Shown in pieces: positions 36,385-46,189 of a stretch of DNA of 64,000 nt. The stretch's first letter is position 1, and the number at the start of each line of letters is the position of its first letter. Origin of the DNA: Streptomyces venezuelae ATCC 10712 (lineage in GTDB: Bacteria; Actinomycetota; Actinomycetes; Streptomycetales; Streptomycetaceae); NCBI RefSeq assembly GCF_008639165.1, contig NZ_CP029197.1:930001-994000 (forward strand), written 5' to 3'. The translations under genes and the position numbers were made by a program. The notes beneath the pieces are model-generated. The model searched no databases and had not been told where the DNA came from. It saw only the letters and a list, made by a program, of their open reading frames with translations.

Positions 36385-37566
36385 CTACGGGACGGCCGGT
36401 GCGGTGCGCAGGATCGTTCCGACCGCGCGCTCGATCTGCGCGTCGTCGAGGTCCGCCCGGGCCGTGAGACGCAGCCGCGAGATGCCGTCCGGCACGGACG
36501 GGGGGCGGAAGCAGCCGACCCCGAGCCCCTGTTCGCGGCAGTCCGCCGCCCAGCGCAGCGCCGCCTCCGGGGAGGGGGCGCGCACCGAGACGACGGCCGC
36601 GTCGGGCCGGGCGGAGGTGAGTCCCGCGTCCGTGAGCAGCCGGTGCAGGGTGCCGGCGACGGTACGGGCCCGCTCGGCGAGCTCCGGTTCGGCGACCAGC
36701 GCGCGCAGTCCCGCGAGCGCGCCGCCCGCGGCGGCCGGCGCGAGCCCGGTGTCGAAGATGAAGGTGCGGGCGGCGTTCACCAGGTGCTCGATCACCCGGG
36801 CCGGGCCGAGCACGGCACCGCCCTGGCTGCCGAGGGACTTGGAGAGCGTGAGGGTGGCGACGACGTCCTCGTCCCCGGCGAGGCCCGCCTCGTGCAGGGC
36901 GCCCCGGCCCCCGTCCCCGAGGACCCCGAGGCCGTGGGCGTCGTCCACGACGAGCCCGGCGCCGTGCGCGCGGCAGGCCGCGGCGAGCTCCGGCAGCGGG
37001 GCCTTGTCGCCGTCGACGGAGAAGACGGAGTCGCTGACGACCAGGGCCCGCCGCCCCGGGTGCGCGTCGAGGGTCTTGCGTACGGCCTCGGGATCGGTGT
37101 GCGGCACGACGGCGGTCTCGGCGCGGGCGAGGCGGCAGCCGTCGACGATCGAGGCGTGGTTGGCGGCGTCGGAGACGATCAGGGCGTCCCGGCCGCCGAG
37201 CGCGGTGAGCGCGGCCAGGTTCGCGGTGTAGCCGGAGGAGAAGACGAGGGCCGCCTCGAAGCCGCAGAAATCGGCGAGTTCGCGCTCCAGCCGGGTGTGC
37301 AGCCGGGTGGTGCCGGTGACGAGCCGCGAACCGGTGGATCCGGCGCCCCAGCGCCGGGCCGCCTCGGCCGCTCCCTCGGTGACCGCAGGGCGCCGGGTGA
37401 GCCCGAGGTAGTCGTTGCTCGCCAGGTCGAGCAGGTCCGATTCGGCCGCCCGGGGCCGCAGCGTCCGGACGAGTCCGGCGTCCGCCCGGCGGCGCGCCTC
37501 GGCGTCGGTCCAGTCGAACGCGGTGCGGCGCGGGCCCTCGGCCCGTGCCTCGTCGGCCTGTGGCAT
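36385..37566 (-). CDS. bioF: 8-amino-7-oxononanoate synthase
   Basis: A 393-residue PLP enzyme joining pimeloyl-ACP/CoA and alanine in biotin synthesis. [10 protein letters not shown] (208-217) holds the cofactor-binding Asp and His, and [12 protein letters not shown] contains the PLP lysine (Lys243). AAAGGA precedes the ATG at 37566; an upstream ATG in frame lacks a site. It is divergent from bioB, so all four late biotin genes are together. Confidence 0.96.
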   Translation of the reverse strand: MPQADEARAEGPRRTAFDWTDAEARRRADAGLVRTLRPRAAESDLLDLASNDYLGLTRRPAVTEGAAEAARRWGAGSTGSRLVTGTTRLHTRLERELADFCGFEAALVFSSGYTANLAALTALGGRDALIVSDAANHASIVDGCRLARAETAVVPHTDPEAVRKTLDAHPGRRALVVSDSVFSVDGDKAPLPELAAACRAHGAGLVVDDAHGLGVLGDGGRGALHEAGLAGDEDVVATLTLSKSLGSQGGAVLGPARVIEHLVNAARTFIFDTGLAPAAAGGALAGLRALVAEPELAERARTVAGTLHRLLTDAGLTSARPDAAVVSVRAPSPEAALRWAADCREQGLGVGCFRPPSVPDGISRLRLTARADLDDAQIERAVGTILRTAPAVP

Positions 37567-37624
37567 GCGGCGATCCTTTTGTAGGCAGCGCACAGACCCT
37601 AACCGGAGGATGCCGAGGTCGGGA

Positions 37625-37638
37625 TGTGGTCATCCACA
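37625..37638. promoter_or_regulatory. Inverted repeat in the bioF/bioB divergent promoter
   Basis: TGTGG-TCAT-CCACA is a perfect 5-base inverted repeat midway between the bioF and bioB starts. It could be a biotin-responsive operator, but it does not match a site I know. Confidence 0.35.
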
Positions 37639-37709
37639 CACCTCTCGCGGGGCCGTTTGTTCGGATCCTCCTTGGCCCGGGGGTGGGAGGTAAGCAAGGA
37701 TCAGCTGTT

Positions 37710-38954
37710 ATGGACCTGCTGAACACGCTGGTGGAGAAGGGGCTGCGGCGCGAGCTGCCGACCCGTGAAGAAGCGCTCGCCGTCCTGGCGACCTCCGACG
37801 ACGAACTGCTCGATGTGGTGGCGGCGGCCGGAAAGGTGCGCCGTCAGTGGTTCGGGCGGCGGGTGAAGCTCAACTACCTGGTGAACCTGAAGTCGGGGCT
37901 GTGCCCCGAGGACTGCTCGTACTGCTCGCAGCGCCTCGGCTCCAAGGCCGAGATCCTCAAGTACACCTGGCTGAAGCCGGACGAGGCCTCGCAGGCCGCC
38001 GCCGCGGGCGTCGCGGGCGGGGCGAAGCGCGTCTGCCTGGTGGCGAGCGGCCGCGGTCCGACGGACCGCGACGTGGAGCGGGTCGGCAGGACGATCGAGG
38101 CCATCAAGGAGCAGAACGAGGGCGTCGAGGTGTGCGCCTGCCTCGGTCTGCTCTCCGACGGGCAGGCGGAGCGGCTGCGGGAGGCCGGCGCCGACGCGTA
38201 CAACCACAACCTGAACACCTCCGAGGCCACCTACGAGGGCATCACCAAGACCCACACGTACGCGGACCGGGTGGACACCGTGCAGAAGGCGCACGCCGCC
38301 GGTCTGTCGGCCTGCTCGGGTCTGATCGCGGGCATGGGCGAGACCGACGAGGACCTGGTCGACGTCGTCTACGCGCTGCGCGAGCTCGACTCGGACTCGG
38401 TGCCGGTCAACTTCCTCATCCCGTTCGAGGGCACCCCGCTCGCCAAGGAGTGGAACCTCACCCCGCAGCGCTGCCTGCGGATCCTCGCGATGGTGCGGTT
38501 CGTCTGCCCCGACGTCGAGGTGCGGATCGCGGGCGGCCGTGAGGTGCACCTGCGCTCGATGCAGCCGCTCGCGCTGAACATCGCGAACTCGATCTTCCTC
38601 GGCGACTATCTGACCAGCGAGGGCCAGGCCGGACAGGCCGACCTCGACATGATCGCCGACGCGGGCTTCGAGGTGGAGGGCGCGGGCACCACGACGCTCC
38701 CGAAGCACCGTGCGGACGCGCTCGCCGCGGCGGGCGGGGGCTGCGGTTCCCAGGCGTCGGCGGGCTGCGGTGCGCACGACGCGGCGGAGGACGGCGCGGG
38801 CTGCGGCTCGCACGCGGGCGGCTGCGGCCCCTGCGGCGGTCACGCGGTGCCCGAGCCCGCCGAGCCGGCCGACGCGGCCGCGAACCAGGCGCGGACCGAC
38901 CTGGTCGCCGTGCGTCGCCGGGGCGCCGGCACGGACCTCGCCCCGAACGCGTAA
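37710..38954 (+). CDS. bioB: Biotin synthase with Cys/His-rich C-terminal tail
   Basis: A 414-residue radical SAM enzyme inserting sulfur into dethiobiotin. The SAM cluster motif is CPEDCSYC (Cys65, Cys69, Cys72), and the core runs to about residue 340. Beyond it is a tail of about 70 residues, Gly/Cys/His-rich (repeats of GCG(A/S)H and CGPCGGH; five cysteines), absent from E. coli BioB. The tail may bind iron or zinc. AAGGA (37696-37700) fixes the ATG at 37710. bioA follows after four bases. Confidence 0.96.
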   Translation: MDLLNTLVEKGLRRELPTREEALAVLATSDDELLDVVAAAGKVRRQWFGRRVKLNYLVNLKSGLCPEDCSYCSQRLGSKAEILKYTWLKPDEASQAAAAGVAGGAKRVCLVASGRGPTDRDVERVGRTIEAIKEQNEGVEVCACLGLLSDGQAERLREAGADAYNHNLNTSEATYEGITKTHTYADRVDTVQKAHAAGLSACSGLIAGMGETDEDLVDVVYALRELDSDSVPVNFLIPFEGTPLAKEWNLTPQRCLRILAMVRFVCPDVEVRIAGGREVHLRSMQPLALNIANSIFLGDYLTSEGQAGQADLDMIADAGFEVEGAGTTTLPKHRADALAAAGGGCGSQASAGCGAHDAAEDGAGCGSHAGGCGPCGGHAVPEPAEPADAAANQARTDLVAVRRRGAGTDLAPNA

Positions 38955-38958
38955 CGCC

Positions 38959-40239
38959 GTGCGCAACGACGAACTCATCGCCCTCGACCGGGCCCACGTC
39001 TGGCATCCGTACGGCCCCATGCCGGGCCGTACGGACCCGCTGGTCGTGGAGTCCGCCTCCGGCGTACGACTGCGGCTCGCCGAACCCGCCGAGGGCCGGA
39101 CCGAGTTGATCGACGGCATGTCCTCCTGGTGGTCGGCGGTCCACGGCTACAACCACCCGGTGCTCAACGACGCCGTGCGCGGCCAGCTCGACCGGATGAG
39201 CCACGTCATGTTCGGCGGGCTCACCCACGAGCCGGCCGTCCGGCTCGCCGCGCGGCTCGTGGAGATCACCCCCGAGCCGCTGCGGCACGTCTTCCTCAGC
39301 GACTCGGGCTCCGTGTCCGTCGAGGTGGCGGTCAAGATGTGCCTGCAGTACTGGCGTTCGCTCGGGCGCCCGGAGAAGCAGCGCCTCTTCACCTGGCGCG
39401 GCGGCTACCACGGGGACACCTGGCAGCCGATGTCCGTGTGCGACCCCGACGGCGGGATGCACGAACTGTGGCAGGGCGTGCTGCAGCCGCAGGTCTTCGT
39501 GGACGCCCCGCCGGCCACGTACGAGGAGTCGTACGCCGAGCTGCTGCGGACCGAGATCGGGAAGCACGCGCACACCCTGGCCGCGGTCGTCGTGGAGCCG
39601 GTGGTGCAGGGCGCGGGCGGGATGCGCTTCCACGACCCGGCGTATCTGCGGGTGCTGCGCGAGGCCTGCGACGCGCACGACGTGCTGCTCGTGTTCGACG
39701 AGATCGCCACCGGATTCGGGCGTACGGGCACGCTGTTCGCCGCCGACCAGGTGGCGGTCTCCCCCGATGTGATGTGCCTGGGCAAGGCGCTGACCGGCGG
39801 CTATCTGTCGATGGCGGCGACGCTCTGCACGAGCAGGGTCGCCGACGGCATCTCCCAGGGCGAGGTCCCGGTGCTCGCGCACGGGCCGACGTTCATGGGG
39901 AACCCGCTGGCGTCGGCGGTGGCCTGCGCCTCGCTCGACCTGCTGCTCGGGCAGGACTGGCAGACCGAGGTCAAGCGGATCGAGACCGGACTGCGGGAGG
40001 GGCTCGCCCCGGCCGCGGCCCTGCCCGGGGTCCGCGAGGCGCGGGTCCTCGGCGCGATCGGCGTCGTCCAGCTCGACCACCCGGTCGACATGGCGGCGGC
40101 GACCCGCGCGGCGGTCCGCGAGGGCGTGTGGCTGCGCCCGTTCCGCGACCTCATCTACACGATGCCGCCCTACGTGACGAGCGACGACGACCTGGCCCGC
40201 ATCTGTACGGCGGTGACCGCCGCCGCGGCGGCGGGCTGA
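38959..40239 (+). CDS. bioA: Adenosylmethionine-8-amino-7-oxononanoate aminotransferase
   Basis: A 426-residue class III aminotransferase using SAM as amino donor to make 7,8-diaminopelargonate. [16 protein letters not shown] (about 52-67), [12 protein letters not shown] (246-257) and PLP lysine in CLGKALTGG (Lys276) are clear. The GTG start lies four bases after the bioB stop. The long upstream open frame is a shadow of bioB. Confidence 0.96.
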   Translation: MRNDELIALDRAHVWHPYGPMPGRTDPLVVESASGVRLRLAEPAEGRTELIDGMSSWWSAVHGYNHPVLNDAVRGQLDRMSHVMFGGLTHEPAVRLAARLVEITPEPLRHVFLSDSGSVSVEVAVKMCLQYWRSLGRPEKQRLFTWRGGYHGDTWQPMSVCDPDGGMHELWQGVLQPQVFVDAPPATYEESYAELLRTEIGKHAHTLAAVVVEPVVQGAGGMRFHDPAYLRVLREACDAHDVLLVFDEIATGFGRTGTLFAADQVAVSPDVMCLGKALTGGYLSMAATLCTSRVADGISQGEVPVLAHGPTFMGNPLASAVACASLDLLLGQDWQTEVKRIETGLREGLAPAAALPGVREARVLGAIGVVQLDHPVDMAAATRAAVREGVWLRPFRDLIYTMPPYVTSDDDLARICTAVTAAAAAG

Positions 40240-40319
40240 GCCGTGCCGCCCGCCCGGAACGGCGCCCTCGCGGGCGCCGCCACCCCCGTCGCCCGCTCCG
40301 CGAGAGAAGGACACCCCTC

Positions 40320-41054
40320 ATGACCGTCATCGTCGTCAGCGGCACCGGCACCGAGATCGGCAAAACGGTCGTCACGGCGGCCGTCGCCGCCGTCGCCACC
40401 GCCGCCGGCCGTTCCGTCGCCGTCCTCAAGCCCGCCCAGACCGGTGTCGGGCCCGACGAGCGCGGGGACGCGGACGAGGTCGTCCGGCTCTCCGGCGCCG
40501 CCGGCTCCGCCGAACTGGGCCGGTTCCCCGAACCGCTGGCGCCGGGCACCGCGGCGCGGCGGGCCGGGATGGCGCCGGTCGGCCCCGCCGAGGTCGCCGA
40601 GGCCGCCCGGAAGCTGGCCGCCGAGCACGACCTGGTCCTGGTGGAGGGGGCGGGCGGACTGCTCGTCCGCTTCGACGAGGAGGGCGGCACGCTCGCCGAC
40701 GCGGCGGCCCTGCTCGGCGCACCCGTCCTGGTGGTGACGCCCGCCGGGCTCGGGACGCTCAACTCGGCGACGCTCACGGCGGAGGCGCTGCGGGCCCGCG
40801 GGATCGAGCAGCTCGGTGTGGTCGTCGGCAGCTGGCCCGACGCGCCGGACCTGGCGATGCGCTGCAACCTGGCGGATCTGCCGGAGTCGGCGGGCGCGCC
40901 GCTGCTCGGAGCCGTGCCGGAGGGTTCGGGACGGCTCGACCCCGCGGAGTTCCGGGCGGCGGCGGGCGGCTGGCTCGCGCCCGCGCTCGGCGGCACGTGG
41001 GACGCGGAGGCGTTCCGGGAGCGGTTCGCGGAGCCGTTTCCGGGGGCCTCCTGA
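40320..41054 (+). CDS. bioD: Dethiobiotin synthetase
   Basis: A 244-residue ATP-dependent carboxylase closing the ureido ring of dethiobiotin. The P-loop VSGTGTEIGKT lies at about 6-16, the substrate motif KPAQTG follows, and VEGAGGLLV is the conserved middle motif. GAGAAGGA precedes the ATG. Last gene of bioBAD, 80 bases after bioA. Confidence 0.96.
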   Translation: MTVIVVSGTGTEIGKTVVTAAVAAVATAAGRSVAVLKPAQTGVGPDERGDADEVVRLSGAAGSAELGRFPEPLAPGTAARRAGMAPVGPAEVAEAARKLAAEHDLVLVEGAGGLLVRFDEEGGTLADAAALLGAPVLVVTPAGLGTLNSATLTAEALRARGIEQLGVVVGSWPDAPDLAMRCNLADLPESAGAPLLGAVPEGSGRLDPAEFRAAAGGWLAPALGGTWDAEAFRERFAEPFPGAS

Positions 41055-41092
41055 CGAGGGACACGCGGGCTCCGACTCCGTAGGCTGGAGTC

Positions 41093-41437
41093 ATGCGCGC
41101 TCACGTTCAGGAGATCGTCTTCGACTGTGCCGATCCGGCCGCGCTCGTCCGCTTCTGGGCCGGGCTGCTCGGCGGTGCTCCGGTCGACCGGAGCGCCGAC
41201 TGGTCGTACGTGGACCCGCCGGAGTTCGTCCGGCTCGCCTTCCAGCGGGTGCCGGAGGGCAAGACGGTGAAGAACCGGGTCCACCTCGACCTGGAGGTCG
41301 AGGACCCGGACCTGGCCGCCGACGAGGCGCTGCCCCTGGGCGCGGCGCGCGTCGGCGGCCCGGTCACGGACGAGCAGGGCGCCTTCCAGGTCATGCGGGA
41401 CCCGGAGGGCAACGAGTTCTGCTTCGTGACGGGCTGA
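41093..41437 (+). CDS. VOC (glyoxalase-like) superfamily protein
   Basis: A 114-residue small VOC protein with IVFDCADPAALVRFW at the start, KTVKNRVHLDLEV in the middle and DPEGNEFCFV at the end. It is a shorter relative of the protein at 14197. TAGGCT (41081-41086) sits just before the start, so the message may be nearly leaderless. Function unknown. Confidence 0.82.
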   Translation: MRAHVQEIVFDCADPAALVRFWAGLLGGAPVDRSADWSYVDPPEFVRLAFQRVPEGKTVKNRVHLDLEVEDPDLAADEALPLGAARVGGPVTDEQGAFQVMRDPEGNEFCFVTG

Positions 41438-41470
41438 CGAAGCCCAGACGACCGGGCTGAGGAGGCCCCG

Positions 41471-42136
41471 ATGACACCGTCCCGCCGCCCGGAAGCCCCG
41501 GCGTCCCGTGTCCACCATCCGCTGTTCGCCCGCTTCTACGCCCGGTGCAGCGTCTCCGCCGACACCAAGGCCGGACTCGGGGACCTGCGGCGGGAGCTGC
41601 TGGCCGGGGTCTCCGGCCGGGTGATCGAGATCGGTGCCGGGAACGGGCTGAACTTCGCGCACTACCCGGCCGGGGTCACCGAGGTGGTGGCCCTCGAACC
41701 GGAGTCCCGGCTGCGCCGGCTGGCCCGGGAGGCCGCGGTCCGCGCCCCCGTCCCGGTGACCGTGCTGCCGGACACCGCCGAGGCGCTGCCGCTGGAGGAC
41801 GCCTCCTTCGACGCGGCGGTGGCCTCGCTCGTCCTCTGTACGGTACGGAACCTCCCGCAGGCCCTCGACGAGCTGCACCGGGTGCTGCGCCCGGGTGGCG
41901 AGCTGCGCTTCTTCGAGCACGGCCTGGCCGACACGCCCGGGCTCGCGCGGGTGCAGCGGGGTCTCGACCGGACGGTCTGGCCGGTGCTCTTCGGTGGCTG
42001 CCACACCGCGCGTTCGCCGCTGGCGGCGATCGAGGCGGCCGGTTTCGCCCTGGGCCCGTACCGGGCGTTCGACGTGCCGGAGAAGGGCCCGCGGCTGCCG
42101 TCGTCGCCGTGCGTCCTGGGCGTGGCGCGGCGGTGA
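41471..42136 (+). CDS. Class I SAM-dependent methyltransferase
   Basis: A 221-residue methyltransferase with SAM motif VIEIGAGNGLNF (about 51-62), acidic residue in VVALEPE (motif II) and a post-motif LEDASFDAAVASLVL. It belongs to the UbiE/type 11 group. The substrate is unknown. GGAGG lies five bases before the ATG. Confidence 0.88.
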   Translation: MTPSRRPEAPASRVHHPLFARFYARCSVSADTKAGLGDLRRELLAGVSGRVIEIGAGNGLNFAHYPAGVTEVVALEPESRLRRLAREAAVRAPVPVTVLPDTAEALPLEDASFDAAVASLVLCTVRNLPQALDELHRVLRPGGELRFFEHGLADTPGLARVQRGLDRTVWPVLFGGCHTARSPLAAIEAAGFALGPYRAFDVPEKGPRLPSSPCVLGVARR

Positions 42137-42201
42137 CCGGCCCCGTCCCGCGGACCGGAACTCCCTCGCACCGGCCCGGCGTCCCGTGATGGGATCCGGC
42201 C

Positions 42202-42663
42202 ATGACCGATCTTCAGATACGTGCCGCCACCCCCGCCGACGCCGAGGCCGTGCTGGCCTTCTGGAAGGAGTCCGCCGAGGGCACGTCCATCTCGGACGAC
42301 GTCCACGGCGTGACGCGGCTCGTGGAGCGCGACCCCGAGGCGCTGCTCCTCGCCGAGGCCGACGGGCTGATCGTCGGGTCCGTGATCGCGGGCTGGGACG
42401 GCTGGCGGGCCCATCTGTACCGGCTTGCCGTGCTCCCGTCGTACCGCCGCCGGGGCATCTCCACGGCGCTCCTGCGCGCGGCGGAGGACCGTTTCCGCAC
42501 GCTCGGCGGACGGCGGGCGGACGCCATGGTGCTCGAGGCGAACGAGACCGGGCAGGGGCTGTGGACGGCCGCCGGGTACGGGCGGGAGGACCACTGGCGC
42601 CGCTGGGTGAAGCCGCTCACCGACCAGGGCGCCGGCGCCCCGCGGCCGCACGGCCAGGGGTGA
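42202..42663 (+). CDS. GNAT family N-acetyltransferase
   Basis: A 153-residue acetyl-CoA-dependent acyltransferase. Motif A is RLAVLPSYRRRGISTALL (about 74-91), with the RRxGI acetyl-CoA loop. LEANETGQGLWTAAGY matches the family C-terminus. The substrate cannot be predicted. The gene stands alone after the methyltransferase. Confidence 0.88.
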   Translation: MTDLQIRAATPADAEAVLAFWKESAEGTSISDDVHGVTRLVERDPEALLLAEADGLIVGSVIAGWDGWRAHLYRLAVLPSYRRRGISTALLRAAEDRFRTLGGRRADAMVLEANETGQGLWTAAGYGREDHWRRWVKPLTDQGAGAPRPHGQG

Positions 42664-42743
42664 TCACCCGCCCGCTTTGCCGATCCTTTACCATGGTTGC
42701 TCGTCCCCATCACCCGACGACCGAAAGGTGTGAGCGTCCGCCC

Positions 42744-42851
42744 ATGGGCGAGCCTCCCAGTAGCACTGGTTCCGACCGCACACGCTTCGCCGCACGACAT
42801 CGAGCGAGCCTCCCCTCCCTGACTGATCATGGGACGGAGGTGAACCGATGA
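42744..42851 (+). CDS. Possible 35-residue upstream ORF overlapping the corC start
   Basis: An ATG frame of 36 codons whose TGA overlaps the ATG of the next gene as ATGA (42848-42851). It encodes a short basic, Ser/Pro-containing peptide (MGEPPSSTG...). A GAAAGG lies about 15 bases upstream, rather far. It could be a leader peptide coupling translation to the transporter gene, or an accident. Confidence 0.3.
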   Translation: MGEPPSSTGSDRTRFAARHRASLPSLTDHGTEVNR

Positions 42852-44191
42852 CCGAAGTGCTTCTGCTCCTCCTGGCGCTCCTCCTCTCCGTCGCGTGCGG
42901 TGCCTTCGTCGCGGCCGAGTTCTCGCTGACCACCGTCGAGCGCGGCGAGCTCGAAGCGGCCGCCGGGCGCGGCGAGCGCGGAGCCGCCGGGGCGCTCAAG
43001 GCCGTCAGGTCGCTGACCTTCCAGCTCTCCGGCGCCCAGCTGGGCATCACCGTCACCAACCTGGTCGTCGGCATGCTGTCCGAGCCCTCGATCGCCAAGC
43101 TGATCCGCGGCCCGGTCGAGGACCTCGGCCTCTCCCCCTCGGTCGCCTCCTCGGTGGCGCTCGTCATCGGCACCGCCCTGTCCACCGTCGTCCTGATGGT
43201 GGTCGGCGAGCTGGTCCCCAAGAACTGGGCGATCTCCTCGCCGCTCGCGGTCGCGAAGGTGGTCGCCACCCCGCAGCGGATCTTCACGGCCGCCTTCAAG
43301 CCGCTGATCAGCCACCTCAACAACACCGCCAACCGCATCCTGCGCCGGCTCGGGATGGAGCCGACCGAGGAGCTGGCCTCCGCCCGCTCCCCGCAGGAGC
43401 TGGTGGCGCTCGCCCGGCACTCCGCCAAGGAGGGCGCCCTGGAGGCGGACACGGCCGAGCTGTTCGTCCGCACCCTCAACCTGGCGGAACTGACCGCCGA
43501 GAACGTGATGACGCCCCGCGTCCAGGTCACCGCCCTCGAGGTGCAGGCCACCGCGGAGGACGTCGCCAACGCGACCCGCGCGACCGGCCTGTCCCGCTTC
43601 CCCGTCTACCGGGGCAGCCTGGACGCGGTCGTCGGCATCGCCCACATCAAGGACGTCCTGGCCATACCGGCCGAGGAGCGGCCGCACCGCCGGATCGGCG
43701 AGCTGCTGCGCGAGCCGCTGCTCGTGCCCGAGACGCTGACCGTGGACCGGCTGCTCGACCGCCTCTCCGGGAAGCAGACGATGGCCGTCGTCATCGACGA
43801 GTACGGCGGCACCGCGGGCGTCGCCACCCTGGAGGACATCGTCGAGGAGGTCGTCGGCGAGGTCCGTGACGAGCACGACCCGCACGAGACGCCGGACCTG
43901 GCCCCGGCGGGCGAGGACGCGGACGGGCGCGAGCTCTGGTCCGCCGACGGCGCGGCCCGCACCGACCAGGTGGGGGCGATCGGCCTCCGCGTTCCGGACG
44001 GCCCGTACGAGACGCTCGCGGGCGTCATCGCCCACGAGCTGGGCCGCATCCCGGCCGCCGGCGACACCGTGGAGCTGGCCGGCTGGCGGCTCGACGTCGT
44101 CGACGCCTCGGGCCGGCGCGCCGCCCGCGTGCTGATGCACGCCCCGGTCGCCCACCACGCCGAGGACGAGTCCGGGGAGGCCGGCCGATGA
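42848..44191 (+). CDS. CNNM/CorC family membrane protein (hemolysin-like)
   Basis: A 447-residue protein: CNNM/DUF21 transmembrane domain (about 1-195), a tandem CBS domain pair (about 215-335, VMTPRVQV and YGGTAGVATLEDIVEEVVGEV) and a C-terminal CorC_HlyC domain (about 355-435). Such proteins are linked to magnesium or cobalt homeostasis. GGAGG(T) precedes the ATG. It overlaps the second CNNM gene by four bases, so the two are probably a heteromeric pair. Confidence 0.93.
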   Translation: MTEVLLLLLALLLSVACGAFVAAEFSLTTVERGELEAAAGRGERGAAGALKAVRSLTFQLSGAQLGITVTNLVVGMLSEPSIAKLIRGPVEDLGLSPSVASSVALVIGTALSTVVLMVVGELVPKNWAISSPLAVAKVVATPQRIFTAAFKPLISHLNNTANRILRRLGMEPTEELASARSPQELVALARHSAKEGALEADTAELFVRTLNLAELTAENVMTPRVQVTALEVQATAEDVANATRATGLSRFPVYRGSLDAVVGIAHIKDVLAIPAEERPHRRIGELLREPLLVPETLTVDRLLDRLSGKQTMAVVIDEYGGTAGVATLEDIVEEVVGEVRDEHDPHETPDLAPAGEDADGRELWSADGAARTDQVGAIGLRVPDGPYETLAGVIAHELGRIPAAGDTVELAGWRLDVVDASGRRAARVLMHAPVAHHAEDESGEAGR

Positions 44192-45207
44192 TCGTCATCC
44201 AGTTGCTGATCGGCTTCCTCACCCTGGTCGTGAACGCCTTCTTCGTCGGCGCCGAGTTCGCCCTGATCTCGGTCCGCCGCAGTCAGATCGAACCGCAGGC
44301 CGAGGCCGGGAACCGGCGGGCACGCAGCGTCATCTGGGGCCTGGAGCACGTCTCCGCGCTCCTCGCCGCCGCGCAGCTCGGCATCACGCTCTGCACCCTG
44401 GTGCTGGGCATCGTCGCCGAGCCGGCCATCGCGCACCTGCTGGAGCCGGTGTTCGACGCGGTCGGCGTGCCGCACGGCCTGGTGCACCCGATCTCGTTCG
44501 TGATCGCGCTGTCCGTGGCCACCTATCTCCACATGCTGCTCGGCGAGATGGTGCCGAAGAACATCGCGCTCGCCGAGCCGACGCGCACGGCCCTGCTGCT
44601 CGGCCCGCCGCTGGTGACGCTCGCCCGGGCGCTGCGGCCGGTGATCTTCGCGATCAACGCCTTCGCCAACGCGCTGCTCAAGCTGTTGCGGGTGGAGACC
44701 AAGGACGAGGTCGCGGCGACCTTCTCGGACGACGAGCTGGCCCGGATGGTGACCGACGCGGGCGACGCCGGACTCCTGGACGACCGGGCCGCCGAGCGGC
44801 TGCACGACGCCCTCGAGCTGGGCCGCCGTCCCGTACGGGACGTCGTGATGCCGGCGGAGAAGGTGGTGTACGCGCGGATCGGCACGACGGCCGAGGAGCT
44901 GGAGGCGCTGTCGGCGCGGACGGGTTACTCGCGTTTCCCGGTGGTCGACGAGGAGCGCCGGATCCTGGGCTATCTGCACGTCAAGGACGCCCTGGACGTC
45001 TCCCCGCGCGACGAGCCGTTCCCGGTGTCCGCGCTGCGGCCGATCGCCCGGGTCCGCGCGGCGACGCCGCTGGACGACGTCCTGACGGCGATGCGCCGCA
45101 GCCGGACGCATCTGGCGGCGGTGCTCGACGAGGACGGCAAGCCGGCCGGGCTCGTCACGATGGAGGACGTCCTGCGGGAGCTGGTGGGCCGCCCGGCGGC
45201 GCCGTAG
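44188..45207 (+). CDS. CNNM/CorC family membrane protein, shorter partner
   Basis: A 339-residue paralogue of the upstream gene with the DUF21 domain (about 1-195) and CBS pair (about 215-335, VMPAEKVVYA and GLVTMEDVLREL) but without the CorC_HlyC domain, so its C-terminus ends right after the second CBS. The ATGA overlap and shared architecture suggest the two form one complex. Confidence 0.92.
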   Translation: MIVIQLLIGFLTLVVNAFFVGAEFALISVRRSQIEPQAEAGNRRARSVIWGLEHVSALLAAAQLGITLCTLVLGIVAEPAIAHLLEPVFDAVGVPHGLVHPISFVIALSVATYLHMLLGEMVPKNIALAEPTRTALLLGPPLVTLARALRPVIFAINAFANALLKLLRVETKDEVAATFSDDELARMVTDAGDAGLLDDRAAERLHDALELGRRPVRDVVMPAEKVVYARIGTTAEELEALSARTGYSRFPVVDEERRILGYLHVKDALDVSPRDEPFPVSALRPIARVRAATPLDDVLTAMRRSRTHLAAVLDEDGKPAGLVTMEDVLRELVGRPAAP

Positions 45208-45226
45208 CGAAGCGATCCGCGCGTGG

Positions 45227-45252
45227 AGGGCCCCCGGGATTCCGGGGGCCCT
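45227..45252 (+). terminator. Terminator after the CNNM pair
   Basis: AGGGCCCCCGG (45227-45237) and CCGGGGGCCCT (45242-45252) form a perfect 11-bp stem with a GATT loop, 19 bases after the stop. Confidence 0.85.
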
Positions 45253-45270
45253 TCCGGCGGGCACGCCGCG

Positions 45271-45286
45271 CATACCGCGCGGTATG
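45271..45286. promoter_or_regulatory. 16-bp perfect palindrome before the SGNH hydrolase
   Basis: CATACCGCGCGGTATG is a perfect palindrome ending 11 bases before the hydrolase ATG. Its position over the ribosome-binding or promoter region is typical of a repressor operator. The binding protein is not identifiable here. Confidence 0.5.
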
Positions 45287-45297
45287 ATCTCTCCGCC

Positions 45298-46080
45298 ATG
45301 GAGATCAATGCCACGTACAACAGTTTCGTCGCCCTCGGCGACAGCTTCACCGAAGGGATGTCGGACCTGCGGCCCGACGGCTCCTACCGGGGCTGGGCCG
45401 ACATCCTCGCGGACCGCCTCGCCGCCCGGACCCCCGGCTTCCGGTACGCCAACCTCGCCGTACGCGGCAAACTGATCGGCCAGATCGTCGAGGAGCAGGT
45501 CGAGACCGCCGCCGCCATGAAGGCGGACGTCGTGACGCTCGTCGGCGGGCTCAACGACACCCTGCGGCCCAAGGTCGACATGGGGAGGGTGCGCGGACTG
45601 CTCACCGAGGCCGTCGAGACCCTCGCGCCCTCCTGCGGGCAGCTCGTCCTGATGCGCAGCCCCGGCCGGAACGGGCCCGTCCTCGAACGCTTCCGCCCCC
45701 GGATGGAGGAGCTCTTCGCCCACGTCGACGAGCTCGCCGCCCGGCACGGAGCCCTGGTCGTCGACCTGTACGGCGCCCCGTCGCTCGCCGACCCCCGGAT
45801 GTGGGACGTGGACCGGCTCCACCTCACCGCCGACGGGCACCGGCGGGTCGCCGAGGCCGTGTGGCAGACGCTCGGCCTGGCGCCCGAGGCGGACTGGCGC
45901 ACGCCCCTGGACCCCACCCCGCGCCCGGGCTGGGCGAGCCGCCGGGCGGCTGACGCCCGGTTCGCCAGGGAGCACCTCGGACCGTGGATCGGGCGGCGCC
46001 TGACCGGCCGCTCCTCGGGCGACGGCCGCCCGCCCAAGCGCCCCGAGCTGCTGCCGTACGAGCCGACGACGGAGCCGTAG
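45298..46080 (+). CDS. SGNH/GDSL family hydrolase
   Basis: A 260-residue esterase/lipase-like enzyme. Block I GDSFTEG (Ser16), block III VGGLND (Asn86) and block V DRLHLTADG (Asp172, His175) supply the serine-Asp-His triad and oxyanion residues. No signal peptide, so it is probably cytosolic. The substrate is unknown. A perfect palindrome sits just upstream of the ATG. Confidence 0.92.
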   Translation: MEINATYNSFVALGDSFTEGMSDLRPDGSYRGWADILADRLAARTPGFRYANLAVRGKLIGQIVEEQVETAAAMKADVVTLVGGLNDTLRPKVDMGRVRGLLTEAVETLAPSCGQLVLMRSPGRNGPVLERFRPRMEELFAHVDELAARHGALVVDLYGAPSLADPRMWDVDRLHLTADGHRRVAEAVWQTLGLAPEADWRTPLDPTPRPGWASRRAADARFAREHLGPWIGRRLTGRSSGDGRPPKRPELLPYEPTTEP

Positions 46081-46189
46081 ACCGCCGGGGACACGGTGTG
46101 GGAGCGGCGGCCGTGAGCTGCGTCTCGTAGCAAGCTCCACATGGGACCCTGGCGCTGGCCTGCAGAAATCGCCAGTAAACTCTGTCCAC

